Shown here: positions 1 through 10,100 of the stretch, in pieces
Numbering within the stretch: the first letter of the stretch is position 1
Layout: every line of letters begins with the position of its first letter
Assembly (NCBI GenBank): GCA_009801015.1
Contig: VHZZ01010977.1
Location: 5,627 to 31,334 of the forward strand
Origin: Silene noctiflora
Lineage: Eukaryota; Streptophyta; Magnoliopsida; Caryophyllales; Caryophyllaceae
DNA length: 25,708 nt
Reading direction: 5' to 3'
Translations under genes and position numbers: made by a program
Notes under the pieces: generated by a model
What the model was told of the DNA's origin: nothing
The model's input: the letters and a program-made list of their open reading frames with translations, nothing else
Databases searched by the model: none

Positions 1-32
1 CGAACAGACCCTGATTCTAAATCACACTTACT

Positions 33-65
33 TACTCGACAGAGTAAGTCCTACTCGATAGAGTA
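33..65. repeat. Two palindromic motifs with 19-bp spacing
   Basis: TACTCGACAGAGTA (33-46) and TACTCGATAGAGTA (52-65) start exactly 19 bp apart. They resemble the motifs at 1871-1992. Confidence 0.6.
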
Positions 66-1870
66 GCCACAGACACAGAAAACCGTAGTATTACACCTAC
101 ATAGAAGCTAATCGAGCTAGCAACTCGCTCGTCAATCAATGGGTTACTTTAAGTATCAATCTGACTATCCTGTTTTTTATCTTCATCCCATTTTACGTGA
201 GGAAATTTTTTGGGTGGCTATCCTTTATATTATAGCTAGTTAATATTCGGGTCTGCCTCTCTTGAGTACCAAAAAAATTACCTTTCTTCTCAAAAGACCT
301 AATTTTTAAAATTTTAAAACATACGTTTCATACAATTGATACAAATACTTCTCCTCAAAGAGGTATGAAATAATATAACATTCAATTCAATTCACTAGTG
401 CATATTCTTTTCGAACAATGAAATGACAGGAAAATCATTCTCCGCTAATTTAAGCTACATGCTCTTCAATCAATCCCGACTTTAGAGTTTAGACGGTATT
501 TTATTACAAGGATACTATTTCTCACAACAACTTTATCTTTTAACTTTAGAGTTTAGATTATTTTTTCTAAATATTAAATCGTTTTTTTTTTTTTTTGTTA
601 AAGTAAAATTATATATGAGTGTATGATTGTATGAATAGGTGGGACGACGATGGATAAGGAGGGGATATGCCGGGCACCAACCGCCCCACAACCCGCATCG
701 GATAGCACTTTTGATATCCGCCCCACCAACCTTCAAATCATTACCTGCAACTGTAACCCCCCCATACTCCGAGGCACCTTACCAAGGACTACCTCCGAAT
801 ATAAGGATGTTACCATCTCGGTTTCCCAAGGCAGTGAACATCATAGTAACCATAATGAAACATTAAAAGTAAACATAATTTAATGTGATTACAAAACTCT
901 CCATAAAACGGAGTACAAAGCCAAACCAAAACAAAAGTGAAACTAAACAAGTATGCAGAAGTTAAGACAAAACTCGTGAGACTCCACCCGGCTAACCCCG
1001 CCGCGTAGTCAACAGTCATCATCGTTATTACCTGCTAAATCAACTGCTCACCATCCCCGAATGGATCACCACAGTTTTTAACACAAATACGGGGTCAGTC
1101 AACTGAACAACTATATACAGTAAACAATGTAAACAAAATGGAACAAACACCACACCGCCACCATCACCACACCACACACCACACATCAAGTAACCGACTA
1201 CACACCGGAGTGTGTAGCCCTGCCAGTGGGGACCGCAACCACACCACCTAACCACCCACAATACCCAAGTTCCGTAATGTGCACATCCCTCCTGCGCTGA
1301 GAGAACGCAAGAGGCGAACAATGGGGGTGAGACCACCTCTCACAATGGCTCACAAAATCACAATACCGATCACATCTCAATCACACCCAACACCAACATC
1401 CACCACCAACACCGACATCACAACATCATCACAATCATAGAAACATATCACAGTATATCACAAGATCGTCACATTAATGCAGTATACAGTTCTACAATCA
1501 ACTGAGTANGGAAACCCTACCTCAATAAGCAAATCNGGCACAAGCAAGAGATCAATATGCTTCNTCTACNAAGTCTCCTCCTATAATGAATCAATTAATA
1601 CAAATAAGGCACACAAATCCCTAAAACCCCCAAATCAGAAATTAGGGTTACGTATAATAGGTCAAAAGTCAATTAAAGACTTACCCTGACGATTATGGTA
1701 TTACAATGCGTGAAAATCCCAACAAATGATGAAGATGCGCCGCGGAATGAAGGATTAGAAGGAGGAGCAGTAATCGATGTTTAGGTTTTTGTTTTAAAAA
1801 TGAATAAACGATTTACTGCTTCTCATTGTAATATATATACTTTCCACCAAAAAACCGACACAAACCGGAC
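66..1870. other. Non-genic, repeat-like sequence with ambiguous bases
   Basis: No gene is recognised on either strand. The interval has a CA/ACC-rich stretch (about 1140-1460) and short open frames without motifs. Four N bases (1509, 1536, 1564, 1570) show unresolved consensus, typical of collapsed repeat copies. It is probably retroelement-derived, but I could not identify ends. Confidence 0.4.
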
Positions 1871-1992
1871 ACTCGATCGAGTACACGACACTCGGTCGAG
1901 TACGCGACACTCGACCGAGTCCCCAACTCCCAGAACACTGACAGACCAACCCACATGGGCACTCGGTCGAGTACCCTGTACTCTGCCGAGTG
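1871..1992. repeat. Array of ACTCGRYCGAGT palindromes at 19-bp spacing
   Basis: ACTCGATCGAGT (1871), ACTCGGTCGAGT (1890) and ACTCGACCGAGT (1909) form a 19-bp tandem repeat. ACTCGGTCGAGT (1961) and ACTCTGCCGAGT (1980) form a second pair, again 19 bp apart. Each unit is a near-perfect palindrome. Such motifs are common in retrotransposon-derived DNA of Caryophyllaceae, in my recollection. No LTR boundaries or polyprotein are visible here. Confidence 0.65.
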
Positions 1993-2308
1993 TCCCAATA
2001 CTAAAAATCACGAGTATTACAGCAACCGTCCCAATGGTCAACGTCGACGTTCTCATCCAGACCCTTACGGTCGGAGTCTCGGAAAGTAGCCTAAAAAGCC
2101 TACCATAACATGGGCCATACATCATAACCGGCCTCCTTTTACAGAATCATTGAGGCTAACCAACTGTGGGCTCGTTGGTATGACCCATGGGCCAATTTAG
2201 TTTTTGTTTGTTCATAGAATGTCTGTAGCCCTTTTTTGGTGTCTCGTGTGTCTGTAGTCCCTAATCCACCTAAAAAACAATACAGTTAACAGTTTAACAC
2301 ATGCTCAA

Positions 2309-2678
2309 AATTATTCCATTTTGTTTCTTTTCATCAACTTGGTAATTTACATGTACTCTCGGTTTTAAGGGATAAGTATCATACATAAGACAAAAATATA
2401 ATGCATTGAGATTAGCAAAAAGTTTGTTCCATCTATGTAAGTGGGGCATTATTTGCTCATTTTATTCTTAAGACGGATACGTAAGACCTACCGCCTGCTA
2501 CCGATGAATATATTGTCCCCATAATTATTTTGCTTTTTATCTTGTTTTATTATTATTAAATTATACTAACTATTCTATTTTGTTTCTTTTGATCAACTTG
2601 TAAATTATGATGTCTTTGATGCATGTATTGTTTCCTTAATTATTTTGCTTTTATTCTTGTTTTGTTATCATTAAATAA
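2309..2678 (+). repeat. Diverged duplication in two blocks
   Basis: Block A (2309-2353, with ATTTTGTTTCTTTT-like core and ATCAACTT) recurs at 2568-2612. Block B (2521-2563, ATAATTATTTTGCTTTT) recurs at 2637-2678. The A-to-B distance is about 212 bp in the first copy and about 69 bp in the second. Confidence 0.6.
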
Positions 2679-2932
2679 AAACCACTAGGTCTCGAAGAAG
2701 TGACCGGACTCACAGGAGCCGCGTTTAGTTACTCCAGCGTATAATCACCAGCCAAATCCGACATAATAATACTATGGCAAAAAGACCGTTGTTACTCTTG
2801 ATAAATGTGTCGAGTCAGGAAAATAGATAGGGAAAACTGACCAAGGATGAAGAATCTGAAAGAAAAATGTTTGCATTGCATGGAAAGTTTGGAAAGAATA
2901 CAAGAAAAGCTACATATACTACTACTACTATA

Positions 2933-3037
2933 CTTTCCCAGCTTCTCTTTGCTGCTTCGACTAACATTTTCATTGCCGCTTCAAAATATGGGCAACGAAG
3001 ATGAAGTAGAAGCAGCAAAAAGAAGCGTAGAGGAAAG
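2933..3037. repeat. Imperfect hairpin, about 45-bp stem
   Basis: Bases 2941-2962 pair with 3005-3026 at 20 of 22 positions. Bases 2969-2977 pair with 2991-2999 at 8 of 9, leaving a 13-base loop. A further CTTTCC/GGAAAG pair lies at the base. It sits just beyond the 3' end of NRPD1. Confidence 0.55.
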
Positions 3038-3122
3038 CCTACACTACTTCTACAACGACTACATTTTACTACAAATACAATGCAACATGGAAAGAGTACA
3101 AATTTCTTGCTTTTCCGCAATA

Positions 3123-3128
3123 TTTATT
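3123..3128 (-). terminator. Candidate polyadenylation signal of NRPD1
   Basis: AATAAA is present on the minus strand 80 bp after the stop codon, within a short AT-rich stretch. This is a usual position for a near-upstream element, but plant signals are loose, so the actual 3' end is uncertain. Confidence 0.4.
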
Positions 3129-3207
3129 ATTGTTCCCCCGATTTCTGTTCTTCTAGGGCATCTCAACCGCAAGAGGGGGAAATAGAGAGAATGCCCATGG
3201 TTCGAAA

Positions 3208-4188
3208 CTAATGTTTCGTACCATTGCGCAACCACCGAGTCTGATAGATGTTTGCTCGGTGAGGCGCAATAACCTCCAATGCACCATGAATGCATTTCTT
3301 GTAAGAGAAGTCTTCAAATGAGCCATCCTGTCTTTCTAGAATGAAGCAGCGGCTTCCTTTATGTTCAGAGTGTTCACCAACCTATAACCAAAGAACATCA
3401 TATTCACAACTCCAATTCGAAACATTTTCATTCAGGGATCGCATTCATAAAGGGAACAATGAAAATGCATTACTCTATTTCTTCATATATTTTTTTCATA
3501 TTTTCCTCACATATTTTGAAAAATAGGAAGAAACAATGAGACGGAGGTTAGTAACATTGAAAGTAGAACGATCTTCAGTAATTAGGAAACAAAAACACCC
3601 AAGACTTGCCTTTATGTCAACAGCTCCGTCGCCAATTTTCTTCTCCTTGTGTGGGTGAAATTTTAAAACCATCAGCACCCCGGTCTTGTCATTGTCACTC
3701 AACCGTTCACCAATGGCGTACCTGTGCAAAAATTGGAGAAATGGATTAATAGTTTTTTTTGCCAACCAAGGGATTAATAGTTAACTTGTGAAATCCTATA
3801 AATCATAGAACAAACAATATATCCACTACGGAAATAGAGTGCTATCCTTTGCCTGCTGCGAATGTAGATGTAAGATGATCCTAGTTATGGGAAACTTAAA
3901 ATACATAATCAATTTAAAAGCTGTTACTTACTTGTGCAACAATTTATTGCATAGACGGCCGAGGTTCAGTATGTCATCCACCGAAATTTGGCTCTGTAAA
4001 AGTGCCTTTGGTAACCCAATACTTTTGAGACCTTTTGGAAATTGCTTTTGTAGAAGCTGAGCACGAAACATTTCCGAGACAAGCTTTTCGCCATTGGGAG
4101 GTACATCTATTTTCAAGTCACTTTCGGGAACACTCTCTTGGCTAGCCAGAAGTTTATAAACATCCAAGGGCTTCTCAATTTCGTGTGT
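3208..4188 (-). CDS. NRPD1: NRPD1 exons 16-18: linker and C-terminal DeCL domain (residues 1278-1457)
   Basis: Exon 16 (3932-4188) encodes a linker and then LGRLCNKLLH with a split Lys codon. Exon 17 (3610-3721) encodes YAIGERLSDNDK and KFHPHKEKKIGDGAVDIK. Exon 18 (3208-3381) starts VGEHSEHKGSRCF and continues DGSFEDFSYKKC and HRANIYQTRW, ending at TAG. Together they form the DeCL (defective chloroplasts and leaves, DUF3223) domain that closes Pol IV and Pol V largest subunits. The exon 17 to 18 join works only with a GC donor at 3608-3609. Read straight through instead, the frame loses the conserved GxxSEHKGSRCF block. Confidence 0.92.
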
Positions 4189-7100
4189 CTGGAGAAAACG
4201 AAGACAACAGTGAGAAACATTATCATGAATCGAGAAAAGGGAAAAGGAGGGAGGAGGGGGCGGAGAGGATTAGTTTTGTGTGTTTGGATCGAATTTTTTC
4301 CCTTCATGTCAATTCAGATTGGTTCGGTTTCGCTCTCAATTGACATTCCTACTCCCTCCAATTCTATAGATTCTTTTTGTTTGATTAAATTACCCCTCAC
4401 AGAATAACAAACCGTAAATAATATGTTGAATAGGAGGAATACGTCTTTCCTTCAATTCTTTCCAAGAAAGAAATCTAGAAACGCAGTAAAAAGTTACATC
4501 AAGGACATCCGAAAATATTTATTTAAAAAGACTTTATGTTAGATAACTTCGTTGTTGTCAACTTGTAACAACGCTTACCAATGAACTTATTATTGGAGTA
4601 TATATCTTTATAAATGATTATCCGAATTTTCAATTAAGGTTAATAAAAACGAAAAAAAATTGAAATTTCCTACGAAAAGCATAATGCACATATGTCCAGA
4701 CTCCAGAGTCTTTCGATAACATGATACTAATAGATCTCACTTAAAAAGCACCAGTAGTTCAGGGGAAAGGATAGTACCTTGCGAGAATAAAGAAATTCAA
4801 AAGGTGCTCCAGTACCCACACGAGGAACATTACCCCATGCCAAAGAGTCCAAGCTGCCGTGCAGCCCGTCAGTCGCTCCTCGCTTAGCAGCTTTTATGAA
4901 CGAAGCACCTGCATTCTGCAAAACAGTCGGCAAAAAGAAAAAAAACAGAACATCTTGAGAGAGTATAACAGACTAGTACTCCGTAACATAAAGATACAAG
5001 TGTACTGTATTTGTCAGATTTCGGGCAATTATAATAGGCACTTGCATTTATTTGAACCAAGCCAACTAGGATCTACAAGTGGATAACGGCGAAGTGATGC
5101 ACAAATAACTAACTTATGGATATTTGTCATAATTTAAAGTGTTAAACAAAACTGTTAAAGAACTCACAGTAAAGCAAGCCAGCATAAATGGAGATGACAC
5201 AGAGACATGAGCTTTTTGCCTCGCGATTCCTTTTGCACTCAACCCTACAAATTCTCCTGCCACTGACAGACAGTCTGCCACTAGGTTTAGGTGCTCAGGA
5301 AGAACAGTCTTGCCGATATCACTGACAACGGACTTCAAATTCTGCAAATGTTGAGAACATAGTTACATAAATCTTGAAAAGTCCAGAACTAATGTAAAGA
5401 CATAGTCTTATCTGAGTGACTGAGACGGTTGTATGCATACATCTAAGCGATTAATTAAATAAAACTTATTAATAAAATGAGGAATAAATAATAAATGGCA
5501 TGGGCGTATGCATACCACCGTCTCATAATTCTGTTTTGTAAGCAGCAAGAGAGATAATAGTTAAACAAGAACCAACCCCAAGGAAAGAGTTCCATGCAGC
5601 ATCAACACCATATGCTGAGAATATCTCACTCAGGTCATCAGGGTGACTGCGCGACCAATCTAGCAAACCCGTGATAGGAAGACAAGCATCCATTAACTGA
5701 TTCCATGGGTTTTTGCTACCGCCACTTGGTGAGAGAGAAACACTTAAGTATAGTTCACCACCAGCTAAATGCTTAGCTGCTCTTGAATCTTTAGGCTGAT
5801 CACGCCACAAGATATCTACCTTGTCAACCTCGATAAATCCTAGAGAAAGTGTTTTAAAAACATAATTCAGCAGAGAAAAGGAAACATTGAAGAGGGCATA
5901 CAAAACATTCATTATAGATCAAAATCAGAAATAAAGGTAGAGCTTGAGCATTAACTAATCAGTGTGGTCCCTTATATCCTTAGCACGTTTTAATTTCATC
6001 AGATTAAATGATGGACAAAGAGAACCCGACTCACTAGTAACATTGAAGAGTATAATTTTATATGGAAAAGTTCAGAGAAACAGCACAACCAATGTCTTTG
6101 AACAAACCATAAGCACATTTTATTCTTTAAAATCTCATCGTAAGATCAAATGTTGTACATAGTTGCACAAATAATCTGAGATACTCTACTTAACTTCCAA
6201 CAGGGATATTCTAATGCTTTGTGGATCTGAATAACTCAAAAGGGAAAGAATAAGATAGTGGCGTTCATTGGGAATCAAAAGAAGAGAAATAGTATGCTGT
6301 AAGTCCTTCGTAAATAAAACAGCCAACTTGTCCCCAAGGTAACATGATACAGGGGTATATTGGCCTCAAGGAATGGCCACAATATTCACACGGAAATAAG
6401 AGCAAAAAAGAAATATATACGGAGTAGGTTTTAACATAGCAGAAACATGGACGTAGTGAAAGTCAGAAACTTCTAGAAAATGATGTTCTTAATCGAGTGT
6501 CCAAAATTTTAATTCATGGAGCGGTGAAATCGCATTAGTGAGTACTATTACTCACTATTACCTTCCAAAATACACAATGGAATAGCTATATTGAATTCAT
6601 AGCAAATAACATGTTTACAATTTGAACCGTGATGCGTCCAGGGAGGTTCATGTCCAAGCCAAAGAGGCCAGAGGGTTGGACACACATTAATAACAAAATT
6701 ATTTTCAAGTGACCCTTGAATTAAACTTTTACTACAAAATAATAGAAAATTCTAAACAAAAACCACATGTAGTGTACACTAAACAGACATCAACAGTTCC
6801 TTTTTATCATGGCAAAGAAGGTCCCTAACATAAAATCATAATAATATGCTACACGAGTTGTCAGGCGAAGTACTGATTTGCAATATATAAATCTCAAAAG
6901 TAAAAATGCCATAATGCCTAAAATAAGAGAAACGAATGTGTGTGTACCTTTTACTAGAGCAGCCAGAAGACTTGGTATGATCACATCTCGAATAGTTTTC
7001 AAATCACGGCAAGAATTTCGTGAATTTTGATTGATTGTAGCAGTAATACAAAGTGCAGCATTGTTTTCACTTTCGGTATCAGCTAGACAACCATTCCTAT

Positions 7101-10100
7101 AATTAAGTTGGTCAGTTCATATGAGTGTACCTCACAGGAGTATGCAAGAGAACCGATTAGAGTAATTCATACAACAAAAACAATGGCATTCAATTGATCA
7201 TGTATGCTCTACATAGATTGTTTAGCAATAAAGAATAGAGATGCGAGAAAATAATAATAATTAAATAGAAAAGAAAATAAGTGACACAGACAATTGATTG
7301 ATAACATACTCAAACCTGGAAAAGTAAACTCAAGATCGCCACCTGAAGGCTTCTAGAGTTCTAGTCATGCATAAAAGCTATAAGCATTTCTTTCCTCAAA
7401 AAAAAAAAAAAAAGCTACAAGTATTTCCACTTTGGTACCCTCAAGTTCAACAAAATTCAACATTGGAGCCCTGAGGTTTCAATAACTCCACTTTCGTGAC
7501 ACAAAATTTGATACCGTGTATTCCTCCCTTTGGTGATCTTAAGTATACCTTTCAATAAATTTCGTCGAAAAATGATACTCTCCTTGTCTTAAATAAGAGT
7601 CACTCCTTCAATAGCACAATAATTAAGGATACGTGGATGAAAATGAGAGTCTGAGAAAAATGTGCAGCCACAAATCATGGGAACAACAAAAACGGACACA
7701 AAGGGAATAAAGCAAAGGGTGAACCTCGGTGCAAGACAACCTAAAAAGGAAAGAGTGAACCTTATTCAAAGACAGAGGGAGTAGTAATTTTTAAGAATGA
7801 TAAAAGAAGTGTTTTACAAAATAATATGAGATTCCATCTTACTATTAAAATTAACGTTAAAGTATATACGTTATTACGCCGAAAAATTTCATTATTTTAG
7901 ATGAAAGTTGACTATTTTATACCGGAGGTCATCAAAGTGAGTAAATTTTCCGAAGCTCGAGTCACCAAAGTGAAATTAACCAAATTTGCCAAACCTGAAG
8001 CCACCACACTATAGATAGCCCAAACCTATGAACACCAATTTGCAATTTTCGAAGAAGTTTATAAAGTTCAACAAGAAACATAAAAGTAAACAACTAATAA
8101 CCTATGGCAAGAGTTACTATCCAAAAGAAGCTATGTGAGGCCAATGAAACAGAGGGCTACCATGAAAATGCCACATTACCGTACAACCATCCCAAAAACT
8201 ATCACCAATGGCCATGGTATTAAATTAAGGCTGAGACACCGCAACACGATTGAGTTACAAAACTTTAAAGATGACCAAAACCACATTTTGATTAAAACCA
8301 AAATCAGGCTACAAAACTGATTCCGCAGACTAAGTCTCGTAACAAGATTTAGTGCGATGTCTATGAACTTCTGAAGGGTGAAAAGGGTTGGGCGTACACA
8401 TCTATACCTTTCAGGTTGATCTACAATGAAAGTTGTTGCAGGAACTCCATTGGCTAAACCTTACTCCAATATAAGAAGCGTATACACTTTAGCACGTAGT
8501 TTTGTTTTATTCCATCATAACCGCTTCCAAAGAATGTCTATGTAGAGAACACTATTTAGAGAGACACTACAGTATTATAAACATTAAGAATTGATACTTG
8601 AGTTCTTCCATTCAAGCCTCAAAGAGAATATGACTACCCCATACCCCATAGGAGAAATGGGAAGAATCTTGAGAGTTTATTCTACGTTGCACCAAATAAG
8701 TTAAAAGAATTAAAACCCCGATCTTATCTTAACCTAACACTTACTAAAAATTAAAAAGTTACTCATATAGTGTCTTCTTAAATGCAAACAATAGTTCAAT
8801 ACACATGAAAGAAATAGTATTAGTGGTAATCCTGTCGCCTCATGAGAGTATTATTTGATATTAGATCTATTATATACTCTGTACAACCAAATAAAAGTAG
8901 GAATGATACCAACATTTCCATTTAAGATATTAACTTTGTTCAAAAAGAAAAAAAAATATTCTGTGGGGTTAAAACTTAAGAGGCTTACTTCCTGACTATC
9001 TGCACATTAGAAAGCGAGGGATTTGCCTCACACTCCTTGGTGAGGGCATCAATGATAGAGATAACTTTCAGTCGCCGCCTCTTCAGAATGTCCTGGACAA
9101 AGTGATTGACACATTTGGTACAGGAGGATAAAGTGTGAATTGTGAATAAACTTCTCATAAATAGGTCTAATACATTACCTTGATTACATGAAAATGGCAA
9201 ACCCAAGGGCATACACTTAGTCGATTGGGGGTCTGTGGTGAGTAGCTAGTAAACAAAAAAAAAAGTGTTAGCAACAATGAAAACAAGCAATGTGACCAAG
9301 AAGTGAAAAAGAGTGAGGACTAGAACAAGATATTCTTACAGAATCAAGACCTTCGAGACAATGTCAGAAAATAAAAGCTTCTCAAGATGATTCTTAACTT
9401 CTAAGGCCCCATATTCAAAACCGTAACGAACCCTTCTTAGCTTGTCAGCAAGAAATAGTGAAATAGTCTTGCGTCCAGTTCTTTTTCTAGAGCCACTCTC
9501 CAATGTTTTCTGCAAGATGAAATTTACGTCAATGAGATGTTTCTAATTCAGAAATAAAACAACACATATGAATGTTGAAAGCTTGCAGCTTGTTATTATT
9601 GTCAGAGAGCTGATCCCTTGAAAGATATTTATCAAATAATACATTCACTTCCTAAAATCAATGAGCTACTCAAAAGGTTATATAGATAACGTTTCACATG
9701 TACCTAATCAGGAAACATGTGAATTAAATGACTAAAACCAAATTATATGAAACAATGTACACATACTACATTACTATACTTTTTTCTTTTGAGAACAATA
9801 ATTAAGATAGGATGAAGCACTTGGCAAAAAAAAGACCGAAAGACGGACAAATCCATGCGCAAAATATTTCTTTAGCAATTAGTACACATCGGAAAAAATG
9901 TTGGAGAAAGAAAGATATGAGAACCTTGAAATTTAGTAATGGAGATGGCTCTAGTATGCTGATTGGTTGATCTAAAGCACTATAAGCAGCTTCAGAAATA
10001 GCACAAGCTGCCAGGGCACCAACAGGATGACCGCCAACAGCATTGCACTCATTCATGCTATCGTCACTTGATCCCTTGCTTTTGTCATGTGGAACAATCC

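Larger units (their letters stand above)
7097..8988 (-). other. NRPD1: NRPD1 intron 11, host of nested transposons
   Basis: 1892 bp with donor GGAA|GTAAGC and acceptor TTAATTATAG. About a third is transposon-derived (see 7427-7972 and 7578-7781). A 16-base A-run near 7397-7412 is flanked by two similar 18-mers (AAAAGCTATAAGCATTTC and a two-mismatch copy). From 8000 to 8980 I see only AT-rich sequence. Confidence 0.8.

Noticed and set aside
1871..1992. CRISPR-like array
   Set aside because: The units are 12-14 bp palindromes at 19-bp spacing with no unique spacers, in a plant nuclear context.
1800..2125. Overlapping 60-100-codon frames on both strands
   Set aside because: They arise from the palindromic ACTCGRYCGAGT repeats, which stay open on both strands; no protein similarity is recognisable.
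2847..3185. 112-codon plus-strand open frame at the 3' flank of NRPD1
   Set aside because: It covers an imperfect hairpin and the NRPD1 3' untranslated region, has no recognisable motif, and is explained by chance.
3496..3765. Reading exon 17 straight through past 3610 on the minus strand
   Set aside because: The extension after GDGAVDIK loses the conserved DeCL sequence, which resumes exactly at 3381 after the GC-AG intron.
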